A stretch of 35,857 bases of DNA from an uncultured Clostridia bacterium (GCA_947584595.1 CANPWP010000018.1:1-35857); one strand, 5' to 3'; positions 15,796 to 23,016 are shown, counted from the first letter of the stretch. Numbers and translations are program-made. The notes: a model not told the origin generated them from the letters alone.

Positions 15796-17373
15796 TTACC
15801 ACCAGTATCTTGATTCAGCCTGCGGTTTTTTCATACGCTTTTCCATACGCATTGCCGCACGAGCCGCTTTTCTTTTTCTTTCTTTGCTTGTTCTAACAAG
15901 CATATATATGCTTGTTAATGAAATTAGCATTATTACTGTAAACAAAGTAATTGTAACTCCGTTAATTCTGAATATATGAGGACCTACTGCTGTAAATCCG
16001 TTTGATGCAAAATTAGAAACTGCATTTTTAGCAAGTTGATTAGTTTTTTCAACTACATTTTTAGCGGTTGCTTCATTATTTTTTGCTGCTTCATTATTTA
16101 ATATGAATGAAGAAGTGTTTGATGAATTAACGGCAAGCTGATTTGGTCCCATAATACCGCTTGAATTTAAAGAAAATGCATTAAATGTATAAACAGAAGT
16201 AGGGGGTTGTGTTTCGGTTGTTTCTTCTGTTGCTTCAGTTTCTTCCGTTGTTTCAAATCTCGGATTTGACTTTGCATCATCAGACAAAATTGCCTCTATA
16301 GTTGCTTCGTCCAGCTCGCCTGTAGCCTCTAAATCATTATCTATTTGAAAAGCAAAAATAGCTTCGGTAGTATGAGTTCCGATTTCGCCGTCACATACTC
16401 CGCTGTAATAATTTAAGGATTTGAGTTTTTCCTGAACAGAAGTTATTGTTTCTGTTGTATTTTCGTCTTGTTCAGGTTCCTGAGCTGCATAAGGTGCGTT
16501 GTCAGAAAAGAGAAGTTCCTGATCTGATTTACCGGAAATACCGTCAATTGTTACGCCCGCCGCTTCTTGAAATTCTTTATATGACTTTTCTGTTTTATCG
16601 CCAAAGTAACCGTCGATACTTCCTGTGTAAAAGCCTAATTCCTGAAGTCTTTCCTGAATTTTTGTTACTGTATCTCCCTGAGAACCGTATTGAACTGTTT
16701 CATAATATGGAGTATTTGATTCTGTATCGCTTGAAGAAGGTTCATTGTCATTTGAAGATGGGGTACTGTCTGCCTCTGATGATGTATCTGAAGGAGTAGT
16801 ATCGGAAATACCGTCTGAACCAAAGTAGTAGGTTACTCCGTCTATAGTTCTTGATGTATCTACTATATACTCACCATCTTCATAATAATAGTAATTACCG
16901 TTAAATTCTTCCCAGCCGTATGTAGGATAGCTTAAATTGCTTAATTTAAACCATGTTGTCCAGCCCATATAGTCAACAGATGAATAACATACACCCGATG
17001 ATTCATCTCTGGCGTCAACAGCCATTCCGTTGCCTACATAAACACCTACATGACCAGGATGGTAAAGTCCAAGTCCGTGAACTCTTGGAATACCGTTGTA
17101 AACGCTGCCGCTTTCGGAAGCTGCACCTAACTGTGCATCTCCTGTACGGTTACCGCCTGCATATGAATAGATAAGACCTGAACAGTCAACTGCACCGGGG
17201 GAAGAACCTCCGTATACATAAGCCCAACCGCTGTAATAAGCATTTAATGCCCATTCTGCAAGACCTGCGCCGGTACCGCTTGCAGAAGCAGAGAACATTG
17301 TTCCGGCTAAGCACATTGAAGAAAGAATTGAAATTGTAACTATTAGAGTTACAATTTTCTTTAAATGCTTCAT
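15796..17373 (-). CDS. Secreted NlpC/P60 cell-wall hydrolase with two peptidoglycan-binding domains
   Basis: 525 residues. Signal peptide 1-32 (MKHLKK, hydrophobic core, ASAS-G). NlpC/P60 domain about 35-150 with catalytic Cys64 (GAVDCSGLIYSY) and His108 (HPGHVGVYVG), expected to cut peptide bonds in peptidoglycan stems. A WxxxNGxYYYYEDG-like segment, then a Ser/Thr/Glu-rich linker. Two PG_binding_1 repeats follow (GSQGDTVTKIQERLQELGFY; TITSVQEKLKSLNYYSG). A second acidic/Thr linker leads to a C-terminal transmembrane helix (about 480-500) and a very basic tail, so the protein is held by its C terminus, unusual for this class. ATG follows ACGGAGGT. A hairpin lies in the leader. Confidence 0.9.
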   Translation of the reverse strand: MKHLKKIVTLIVTISILSSMCLAGTMFSASASGTGAGLAEWALNAYYSGWAYVYGGSSPGAVDCSGLIYSYAGGNRTGDAQLGAASESGSVYNGIPRVHGLGLYHPGHVGVYVGNGMAVDARDESSGVCYSSVDYMGWTTWFKLSNLSYPTYGWEEFNGNYYYYEDGEYIVDTSRTIDGVTYYFGSDGISDTTPSDTSSEADSTPSSNDNEPSSSDTESNTPYYETVQYGSQGDTVTKIQERLQELGFYTGSIDGYFGDKTEKSYKEFQEAAGVTIDGISGKSDQELLFSDNAPYAAQEPEQDENTTETITSVQEKLKSLNYYSGVCDGEIGTHTTEAIFAFQIDNDLEATGELDEATIEAILSDDAKSNPRFETTEETEATEETTETQPPTSVYTFNAFSLNSSGIMGPNQLAVNSSNTSSFILNNEAAKNNEATAKNVVEKTNQLAKNAVSNFASNGFTAVGPHIFRINGVTITLFTVIMLISLTSIYMLVRTSKERKRKAARAAMRMEKRMKKPQAESRYWW

Positions 17374-17394
17374 AAAATATTACCTCCGTTATTC

Positions 17395-17453
17395 AAAAAA
17401 GGACGTAAAAGCATAATATATTCAATAATTTCAATTACAAAAAAATTACGTCC
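17395..17453 (-). promoter_or_regulatory. Leader hairpin with T-run upstream of wall hydrolase
   Basis: In the minus-strand leader GGACGTAA (17446-17453) pairs exactly with TTACGTCC (17401-17408) across 37 AT-rich nt, immediately followed by six T's (17395-17400) and 12 bp later by the ribosome site. This is a terminator-like shape inside a 5' leader and could attenuate, or protect the mRNA. The stem is only 8 bp and the loop long, so strength is uncertain. No known riboswitch core was recognised. Confidence 0.4.
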
Positions 17454-17471
17454 AGTAACAATTTTGTAATA

Positions 17472-17501
17472 ATTATAGCATATATTGTTTCAAAATTGCA
17501 A
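17472..17501 (-). promoter_or_regulatory. Promoter of wall-hydrolase gene
   Basis: Minus strand: TTGCAA (17496-17501), 18-bp spacer, TATAAT (17472-17477). The predicted leader is about 90 nt. Confidence 0.65.
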
Positions 17502-17680
17502 CCCAAAATTTTCTTTTTCTGAAAATATACACATATTATGTGAAAATTACATAAAATAAAGGAATATTTTACATATATATTATTTAAAAAGATTACAAAT
17601 TTTAAATGTTTTATTTCTTACACGGAATATTACATGGAGTTTCTGTTGTAATAAATTGTTTTATGCTGTAATTTGTTGAA
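17502..17680. other. AT-rich intergenic stretch
   Basis: Between the wall-hydrolase promoter and the antiporter terminator; no frame with a ribosome site and no structure was recognised. Together with the leader and terminator it accounts for the 384-bp gene-free gap. Confidence 0.5.
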
Positions 17681-17718
17681 TAAAATAAAAAAACCTCCTT
17701 TCTGCTGAAAGAAGGTTT
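17681..17718 (-). terminator. Antiporter terminator
   Basis: Minus strand: 12-bp stem with one mismatch (17691-17702 with 17707-17718), 4-nt loop and a long T-rich tail, 40 bp after the antiporter stop. Confidence 0.88.
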
Positions 17719-17757
17719 ATAATTTATAATTAAAGTATTAAGTTTCCGTCATTTTAT

Positions 17758-18993
17758 TTATTCATTTGCTTCAATATGTTTATCTGCAAAGTTTTTACTT
17801 GTCTCACTAATATTTTTATCCGATTCCGTATCGGGAAATTTTGTATATAAAAATTTTAAAACAATTGGAGTTGTTATTGATGAAACTATAATTAAAATAA
17901 TTATTGCAGAGAACATCGACGGATTTAAAAGTCCTGCATTCATACCCTTTTGTGCTACAATTAATGCAACTTCTCCTCGGTTCATCATTCCGACGCCGAT
18001 TTTAAGTGAATCTGCTGTACTGAATCTGCAAATGCGGGCAACCGAGCCGCAGCCGATAACTTTTGTTATCAATGCAACAGCTACAATCGCAATTGTAAAC
18101 CAGAGAATTGACATATTAAAATCGTTAAAACTTGTCTGTATTCCGATACTTGCAAAGAAAATAGGTCCAAAAATCATATATGAATTTATATCCATTTTTC
18201 TTTCAATATAGTTGGAGTCATGAATGTTACATAGAACTATACCTGCAACATATGCACCTGTAATATCTGCAATGCCGAAATATTCTTCTGCACAGTAGGC
18301 AAAGGCAAAGCATAATGCAAGACCGAAAATAGGAATTCTTCTCGTATGAGGATTTCTTTTATCAAGCCATTTAAATAAGAAGTAAAGTGCAAAACCGAGG
18401 ATGAAAGCAAATACAAAAAATAAAATTGTTTGAATACATATTTTTATCGGGCTTTCATTTGGGTCTTTAAATCCTATTACAACTGTTAAGAGAATAATTC
18501 CGATAACGTCGTCTATAATAGCGGCGCTGAGAATTGTTGTACCCACTTTTCCTTTTAAATGACCTAACTCATTTAATGCTCGAACAGTTATACTTACTGA
18601 AGTTGCGGTAAGTATGGTGCCCATAAAAACAGACTCAAGCATTTGATTGCTTATTGGATCAAAACCGAACGCATAGTAAACTAATGCTCCGCCTAAAAGC
18701 GGTACAGCAACACCCGAAGCGGCTATTAAAAGCGCTATCGGACCTGTTTTAATAAGATCTTTGAGATCTGTTCCAAGACCGGCAGAAAACATAAGAAGAA
18801 CAACACCGATTTCCGCCATCGCTGTTAAAAAATCAGTTTCTCCGACCCATCCCAGAACACAAGGCCCTATTACAAGACCTGCTACAATTTCACCTACAAC
18901 TTGCGGTGCTTTTAACTTTCTTGCCACAAGTCCGAATAATTTTGTTGCAATAAGTATTATCGCAATATCCTTAAAAACTGACAATATATCCAT
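17758..18993 (-). CDS. Cation/proton antiporter, CPA2 family
   Basis: 411-residue integral membrane protein with about 12 hydrophobic spans. The N-terminal LKAPQVVGEIVAGLVIGP and AEIGVVLLMFSAGL are CPA2 (KefB/NapA/GerN-type) signatures. The paired aspartates in AAIIDDVIGIILL are the ion-binding site of electrogenic CPA2 exchangers. FGIADITGAYVAGIVL and MNRGEVALIVAQKG are also conserved. There is no C-terminal RCK/TrkA domain, only a short charged tail, so it resembles NapA/GerN rather than glutathione-gated Kef. It should exchange Na+ or K+ for H+. ATG follows AAAGGGGG. Monocistronic, with a promoter at 19021 and a terminator at 17681-17718. Confidence 0.9.
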   Translation of the reverse strand: MDILSVFKDIAIILIATKLFGLVARKLKAPQVVGEIVAGLVIGPCVLGWVGETDFLTAMAEIGVVLLMFSAGLGTDLKDLIKTGPIALLIAASGVAVPLLGGALVYYAFGFDPISNQMLESVFMGTILTATSVSITVRALNELGHLKGKVGTTILSAAIIDDVIGIILLTVVIGFKDPNESPIKICIQTILFFVFAFILGFALYFLFKWLDKRNPHTRRIPIFGLALCFAFAYCAEEYFGIADITGAYVAGIVLCNIHDSNYIERKMDINSYMIFGPIFFASIGIQTSFNDFNMSILWFTIAIVAVALITKVIGCGSVARICRFSTADSLKIGVGMMNRGEVALIVAQKGMNAGLLNPSMFSAIIILIIVSSITTPIVLKFLYTKFPDTESDKNISETSKNFADKHIEANE

Positions 18994-19017
18994 ATATATC
19001 CCCCTTTATTACCAGCA

Positions 19018-19030
19018 TATATTATAACAC
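19018..19030 (-). promoter_or_regulatory. Extended -10 promoter of antiporter
   Basis: Minus strand TG-T-TATAAT (TATAAT at 19021-19026). There is no good -35 box, but the TGn extension could compensate. Leader about 25 nt. Confidence 0.45.
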
Positions 19031-19192
19031 TAAATCCTTCAAAATAATAAAATATAAGAATTATAACATTATTGTTATTATATTTTTATATTATTCATAT
19101 GTTGTAATAAACTTCAATTAAAAATGAGATAAAATTTGACTAAAAATATCGACTTTTTAATTGGTGTTTAATACAAATTTAGGGGTGATTAT

Positions 19193-19447
19193 ATGAAAAT
19201 AAACTGGAAAGTAAGATTAAAAAGCGGCACTTTTTGGGTGGGATTAATTTCGTTATGCATAACATTTATATATGCACTGCTTGAAATGTTCGGAATTGTT
19301 CCTGATTTAAGCGAAAATCAAGTGATGAATATTGTTGTTATAATATTACAGATTCTTGCATTTGTCGGTGTTATATCCGATCCCACAACAAAAGGAATAA
19401 GCGACAGCAAACAGGCTCTTACATATGAAGAACCGAAGAAAGATTAA
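19193..19447 (+). CDS. Phage-type holin, phi-LC3 family (orphan)
   Basis: 84 residues. It begins INWKVRLKSGTFWVGLISL, with two membrane spans (about 13-34 and 45-63) and ends with SDPTTKGISDSKQALTYEEP, the C-terminal signature of the phi-LC3/Phage_holin_1 family. In phages these form membrane pores for endolysin release. Here there is no adjacent endolysin, tail or integrase gene; the gene stands alone with its own AGGGGTGA ribosome site and terminator, so it is a prophage remnant or a domesticated holin. The nearest wall hydrolase (15796-17373) is on the other strand and not of phage type. Confidence 0.85.
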   Translation: MKINWKVRLKSGTFWVGLISLCITFIYALLEMFGIVPDLSENQVMNIVVIILQILAFVGVISDPTTKGISDSKQALTYEEPKKD

Positions 19448-19460
19448 TAAATTAATATAT

Positions 19461-19490
19461 AAAAACACTGTCTTATAAGATAGTGTTTTT
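19461..19490 (+). terminator. Holin-gene terminator
   Basis: Near-perfect 30-bp palindrome (AAAAACACT...AGTGTTTTT, one G-U pair) starting 14 bp after the holin stop; the T-run is part of the 3' arm. Confidence 0.85.
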
Positions 19491-19530
19491 ACTTTTTGAG
19501 AATTTGTTATAATAATTTTCAAAAAGTATA

Positions 19531-19559
19531 TTGACAAAAATATGAAAGGGTGATATATT
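19531..19559 (+). promoter_or_regulatory. Promoter P1 of DUF2325-DUF3793-flavodoxin operon
   Basis: Consensus TTGACA (19531-19536), 17-bp spacer, TATATT (19554-19559), the best -35 match in this region. Palindrome 1 starts 7 bp after the -10 box and so covers the predicted transcription start. Leader about 210 nt. Confidence 0.75.
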
Positions 19560-19565
19560 GTTTTA

Positions 19566-19583
19566 GGTTAGTTAAGACTAACT
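19566..19583. promoter_or_regulatory. Operator palindrome 1
   Basis: GGTTAGTTAAGACTAACT, differing from palindrome 2 at 2 of 18 positions; core GTTAGT-N4-ACTAAC. It lies on the start point of P1. Shape and half-site (TTAG...CTAA) recall DtxR/IdeR/MntR-type metal-repressor sites; assignment is by resemblance only. Confidence 0.7.
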
Positions 19584-19636
19584 CAAGTTTTAATTATTTT
19601 AACAACTTAAGACTTAAACGGTTGTTTTTTATTTTA

Positions 19637-19665
19637 TTGCAGAGTTAGTTAAAACTAACTATAGC
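19637..19665 (+). promoter_or_regulatory. Promoter P2 of DUF2325-DUF3793-flavodoxin operon
   Basis: TTGCAG (19637-19642), 17-bp spacer, TATAGC (19660-19665). Weaker than P1. The spacer is filled exactly by palindrome 2, so a bound protein would block it. Confidence 0.5.
19643..19660. promoter_or_regulatory. Operator palindrome 2
   Basis: AGTTAGTTAAAACTAACT: perfect 8-bp arms around AA. It sits between the -35 and -10 boxes of P2. Confidence 0.75.
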
Positions 19666-19730
19666 TGACGAATATGTGTTTTTATTACTTATCAATATTT
19701 TCAAAAATTTTTATTATTTTTTTAATAAAA

Positions 19731-19748
19731 AGTTAGCATAAACTAACT
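19731..19748. promoter_or_regulatory. Operator palindrome 3
   Basis: AGTTAGCATAAACTAACT: same outer half-sites AGTTAG/CTAACT with a changed centre. Symmetry extends outward to 11-bp arms (19726-19736 and 19743-19753). It is 18 bp before the ribosome site of the DUF2325 gene, far from P1 and P2, so it may act as a roadblock or serve a third unseen promoter. Confidence 0.65.
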
Positions 19749-19775
19749 TTTTATGGGAATAATGTGGAGGTAATT

Positions 19776-20078
19776 ATGAGTGTCGTTATTATCGGGGGAA
19801 ACGAAAGAATGGGAATGCAGTATGAGAATATCTGTAAAAGTCATGGTTTCAGAGCAAAAGTTTTTACAAAGGAAAAGGGCACTTTAAAAAGAAAATTGGG
19901 TACTCCTGATTTAATGATATTGTTTACAAATACTGTTTCTCACAAAATGGTTTTAAGTGCAGTAGGAGAGGCAAAGAAAAATAATATTCCCGTTGCAAGA
20001 TGTCATACAAGCAGTGCTAATGCACTTAATAATTTACTTGCCGAATACTGTGCCGTAAAAAATAAGGGGTTATTATGA
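19776..20078 (+). CDS. DUF2325 protein
   Basis: 100 residues from the ATG at 19776; a GTG at 19764 is in frame but overlaps the GGAGG ribosome site (19766-19770), so the ATG is preferred. The small Rossmann-like protein has the DUF2325 signature: SVVIIGGNERMGMQYENICKSHG at the N terminus (quoted in part: VVIIGGNERM), DLMILFTNTVSHKMV, and NIPVARCHTSSANAL near the C terminus. The RCHTSS motif offers Cys and His for metal or redox chemistry. Function is unknown. First gene of the operon under three palindromes; its stop overlaps the next start (ATGA). Confidence 0.85.
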   Translation: MSVVIIGGNERMGMQYENICKSHGFRAKVFTKEKGTLKRKLGTPDLMILFTNTVSHKMVLSAVGEAKKNNIPVARCHTSSANALNNLLAEYCAVKNKGLL

Positions 20079-20626
20079 TTGAAAATTACTTGATTAAGCA
20101 TTGCTCGCCTACACTTGCAAGTTTAAAAACAGCAGGACTTTTCAACTTCAATTATTTATCAAGGAATGATTTAAACTGTCAGATAGAACTTTGCAACAAT
20201 ATGCTAAATCCAAAGGGCGTATATGTAACTGTATTAAAGGATAATGGGGCGTCTGCGTTAATTTATGTTTACAGAAGAAAAAATCTTATTAAGGATTTAT
20301 CTCAGAAAGGTGTATATGACCTTCTGAAAAAATATGGTTATATTTACACGAATATTGACTATGCTGTAAAAAAATTAAAAAGAAGATTTATGTTCAGCAG
20401 TACATTTCCACACGAAATAGGCTTATTTTTAGGCTATCCTTTAAGTGACGTAATCGGATTTATTGAACATTCAGGCAAACAGAGCAAAGCAACAGGATAT
20501 TGGAAAGTATATGGTGATGTTTCTTATGCAATGGATAAATTTAATAAATATAACAAATGTCGCCGTGTTTATGAAAAACTGTACCAAAGCGGTACAAGTA
20601 TTCAGAAATTAACGGTTACAGTATAA
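20075..20626 (+). CDS. DUF3793 protein
   Basis: 183-residue cytosolic protein of the DUF3793 family, largely restricted to anaerobic Firmicutes. Motifs seen: HCSPTLASLKTAGLF near the start, FPHEIGLFLGYPLSDVIGFIEH in the middle (quoted: FPHEIGLFLGYPL), GYWKVYGD, and KCRRVYEKL near the end. Conserved His-Cys (9-10) and a late Cys could form a metal or heme site, but there is no evidence of a catalytic fold. It overlaps DUF2325 by 4 bp and precedes flavodoxin by 27 bp, so the three are one operon. A role in metal-limited metabolism is inferred only from context. Confidence 0.8.
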   Translation: MIENYLIKHCSPTLASLKTAGLFNFNYLSRNDLNCQIELCNNMLNPKGVYVTVLKDNGASALIYVYRRKNLIKDLSQKGVYDLLKKYGYIYTNIDYAVKKLKRRFMFSSTFPHEIGLFLGYPLSDVIGFIEHSGKQSKATGYWKVYGDVSYAMDKFNKYNKCRRVYEKLYQSGTSIQKLTVTV

Positions 20627-20653
20627 CTATAAATTTAAAAAGGAGATGTAATT

Positions 20654-21079
20654 ATGGCAAATATAGCTGTAGTTTATTGGAGCGGTACAGGAAATACCGA
20701 ACAAATGGCACAAATGGTGGCGAATGGAGCAAAGGAAGCAGGGGCAGAGGTAACAGTTTTTTCAACTTCTGAGTTCAGTGCAGATATGGTTGAAAAATTT
20801 GATGCATTTGCTTTCGGCTGTCCATCAATGGGAGCAGAAGAACTTGAGGATACTGAATTTGCTCCGCTGTTTAATGAATGCCTGCCTAAATTAAAAGACA
20901 AAAAGCTGGGTCTTTTCGGTTCATATGGCTGGGGAGACGGAGAATGGATGAGAACTTGGGCTGAAAACTGTAAAAATGCAGGCGCTTCTTTAGTTTCGGA
21001 AGGTGTTATTTGTAATGATGCACCTGACGATACGTCAGAAGCACAATGTAATGCTTTAGGCGCAAGTTTAGCTAATTAA
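20654..21079 (+). CDS. Flavodoxin
   Basis: 141-residue FMN electron carrier that commonly replaces ferredoxin when iron is scarce. The phosphate-binding loop is YWSGTGNTEQMA (residues 8-19). FAFGCPSMGAEELEDTEF and GLFGSYGWGDGEWM are the two flavin-ring loops of clostridial flavodoxins. Length is that of the short-chain class. ATG follows AAAAGGAGATG. Last gene of the operon; ends at the hairpin at 21091-21127. Confidence 0.95.
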   Translation: MANIAVVYWSGTGNTEQMAQMVANGAKEAGAEVTVFSTSEFSADMVEKFDAFAFGCPSMGAEELEDTEFAPLFNECLPKLKDKKLGLFGSYGWGDGEWMRTWAENCKNAGASLVSEGVICNDAPDDTSEAQCNALGASLAN

Positions 21080-21090
21080 TTTTTTAAATT

Positions 21091-21128
21091 ACGACCGCTC
21101 GCAGAGTTTTGTTCTGCGAGCGGTTGTT
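21091..21128. terminator. Terminator between flavodoxin and convergent ABC operon
   Basis: 15-bp GC-rich stem with one G-U pair (21091-21105 with 21113-21127), 7-nt loop, short T-tail on the plus strand. Serves flavodoxin and perhaps the convergent ABC permease gene. Confidence 0.85.
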
Positions 21129-21148
21129 TGCTAATTCTTTTACAAATT

Positions 21149-21778
21149 TTATATTTCCCGATTTTTATAAAATGAAATTGACAAAAGCCACGAGGAAATA
21201 TAAATGACAGCCGCCCCAATACAAATGGCGGAAATAACAAAAATATTGTCAAGAATGAATATGGATCCCTGATTAACCGAAAAAATTGCAAATAAGGCAC
21301 AAGCTGCACCGATTACAACATAATAAATAATTCTTCCTTTTTCTGCACCGAACTTAAACATAAACGGCATAAAAACAGACGGAGCAACTAAACAAACAGC
21401 AATAATAAAAGCTATAATAGAAAGATAATCCATAGGTATAAAAGTAGTATTTAGCATTTTGAACGCCTGGACAATAGCAGTAAATATTATTATTGTAATT
21501 GCGGAAAACAGACCTATAATGTATTTAGATGAAACAAACTGAGCTTTAGAAACAGGAAGTGTTGCACTGTAAGTACACCATTTTTCACGTTCGTCATACG
21601 AATATAGTGTTGACGGTATCATACCTGCTATTATGCAGGGATAAAAAATTGAAAATGTACTTAAAAATGTACTGTCGTCATTAAAAAAAGATACACCAAT
21701 GAAAACAACTACTATTACAAGAAATGCTCTGCAATATTTTAATGTAAGGTATAAATCCTTTAAAATCAAACCTTTCAT
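21149..21778 (-). CDS. ABC-2 type transporter permease
   Basis: 209 residues from the ATG at 21776-21778. The frame is open further upstream, but that part lies within the ATPase gene, and AGGAGG sits just before this ATG. Five to six hydrophobic spans; starts MKGLILKDLYLTLKYCR, the cytosolic lead-in of the ABC2_membrane_5 group, followed by DDxxxF and YSYDEREKWCTYSATLPVSK, typical of this permease group (quoted: EREKWCTYSATLPVS). The ATPase gene ends one base upstream, so they form one exporter. The substrate is unknown; GntR/YtrA-linked systems of this type often respond to cell-envelope antibiotics. Confidence 0.85.
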   Translation of the reverse strand: MKGLILKDLYLTLKYCRAFLVIVVVFIGVSFFNDDSTFLSTFSIFYPCIIAGMIPSTLYSYDEREKWCTYSATLPVSKAQFVSSKYIIGLFSAITIIIFTAIVQAFKMLNTTFIPMDYLSIIAFIIAVCLVAPSVFMPFMFKFGAEKGRIIYYVVIGAACALFAIFSVNQGSIFILDNIFVISAICIGAAVIYISSWLLSISFYKNREI

Positions 21779-21779
21779 T

Positions 21780-22622
21780 TTACTTTGCCTCCTTTGCCAT
21801 GAAAATAAATAACTGCTCAATATCAATCATACTTATTTCCATACCTGTGGAAATTTTATCCCTTTTGACAATTGCTTCCACACCATATGGGGATTCTTTT
21901 TTGCCTATAATTGCAGAAGGGGAGATATTGCGTAAATCATCACAAGTACAGCGAATGATACCATACTGCTCCTTAAGTTTGTCTTTTTCCTCACAAAGGA
22001 GTAATTTCCCTTTGTGGAGAAAAGCAATATAATCGCAGATTTTTTCAAGGTCACTTACTATATGAGATGAAATAAGAACAGCGTGGTTTTCGTCTCTTGT
22101 AAATTCACCGAAAATATCAATTACTTCGTCACGAACAATAGGGTCAAGTCCGCTTGTTGCTTCATCTAAAATTAGAAGCTTGGCATTATGAGAAAGTGCA
22201 ATAGCTATGCCTAACTTCATTTTCATACCCCTTGAAAATTCCTTGAATTTCTTGTTTTCGGGAACAGACAGTTTTCTTAAATATTCTGAAAAGGTTTGTT
22301 CATCCCAATTTTTAAAGGTATATTTCATAATTTTACCCACTTGCTTTGCAGTAAGACATTCGGATATTCCTACTTCATCAAGTACAACGCCGATATCTTC
22401 TTTTGTTAACTTCAAATTATCTTTGTTGTCTTTACCGAAAATTTTAATGCTTCCGCTGTCACGGTTTATCATATCGAGGATAAGTTTTATAGTTGTGGTT
22501 TTTCCCGCACCGTTTTCTCCGATCAATCCCATGATGCAACCTTGTGGCAGAATAAGATTAAGATTATCTAAAGTAAAGCCGTTATAAAACTTACTTAAAT
22601 TTTTAATTTCAAGTGCGTTCAT
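21780..22622 (-). CDS. ABC transporter ATP-binding protein
   Basis: 280-residue ATPase. Walker A is GENGAGKTTT (about 36-45), the signature helix is the divergent FSRGMKMKLGIA in place of LSGGQ, Walker B is LLILDEATSGLDP, and the switch His is in SSHIVSDL. The C-terminal 60 residues are a domain usual for the ABC-2/YtrB-like exporters. GGAGG lies before the ATG. Its start overlaps the end of the GntR gene by 14 bp, and the permease follows one base after the stop, so all three are co-translated from the GntR promoter. Confidence 0.93.
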   Translation of the reverse strand: MNALEIKNLSKFYNGFTLDNLNLILPQGCIMGLIGENGAGKTTTIKLILDMINRDSGSIKIFGKDNKDNLKLTKEDIGVVLDEVGISECLTAKQVGKIMKYTFKNWDEQTFSEYLRKLSVPENKKFKEFSRGMKMKLGIAIALSHNAKLLILDEATSGLDPIVRDEVIDIFGEFTRDENHAVLISSHIVSDLEKICDYIAFLHKGKLLLCEEKDKLKEQYGIIRCTCDDLRNISPSAIIGKKESPYGVEAIVKRDKISTGMEISMIDIEQLFIFMAKEAK

Positions 22623-22998
22623 TGTTAGTTTCCTCCATTATGCAGTTAAACATTTCTATAATTTCCTCTCTGCTTAAATTGCAGGATGCCGCAAGAAAAA
22701 TTATATCCTCAATATGTTTTTCTATCTTTTTGAGGTTTTCTTCACGCAGTAATTCTATATTTTTAGGAGCTACAAAACAGCCTTTAGCCGGAATAATATA
22801 TATAAATCCTTCGTTTTCAAGTTCGTCATATGCTCGTTTTGTTGTTATAACACTGATATGCAGATCCTTTGCTAAATTACGAATAGAGGGGAGAGGTTCA
22901 TCTTCCTGTAATTTACCGCTTATAATTTGGTTTTTAATTTGGGAATAAATTTGGTCGTAGATTGGCAGACCGCTTTTATTATCTATAAAAATATTCAA
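22609..22998 (-). CDS. GntR-family repressor, YtrA subfamily
   Basis: 129 residues from a TTG start at 22998. The ATG at 23026-23028 lies between the -10 box and the expected transcript start, so it cannot be used; AAAGGTAG sits 7 bp before the TTG. Winged helix-turn-helix at residues about 8-72: GLPIYDQIYSQIKNQIISGKL (in part), LPSIRNLAKDLHISVITTKRAYDELENEGF (in part), ending with GCFV. The short C-terminal tail of about 50 residues is too small for a ligand domain, which defines YtrA-type regulators; effector binding is undefined. It probably represses its own operon through the palindrome at 23017-23043. Confidence 0.88.
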   Translation of the reverse strand: MNIFIDNKSGLPIYDQIYSQIKNQIISGKLQEDEPLPSIRNLAKDLHISVITTKRAYDELENEGFIYIIPAKGCFVAPKNIELLREENLKKIEKHIEDIIFLAASCNLSREEIIEMFNCIMEETNNERT

Positions 22999-23016
22999 AT
23001 TTTCACTACCTTTAAC

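Noticed and set aside
17395..17465. ydaO-type (c-di-AMP) riboswitch before the wall-hydrolase gene
   Set aside because: The leader is under 100 nt and AT-rich, without the conserved GC-rich junction of that class; only a simple hairpin is present.
19193..19447. Prophage around the holin gene
   Set aside because: Flanking genes are an antiporter and a DUF2325 operon; no integrase, structural, endolysin or att-like repeats.
19726..19753. Palindrome 3 as an intrinsic terminator
   Set aside because: The arms could form an 11-bp A/T-rich hairpin, but it lies 12 bp before the ribosome site of the DUF2325 gene and matches palindromes 1 and 2 at its core, so an operator is the better reading.
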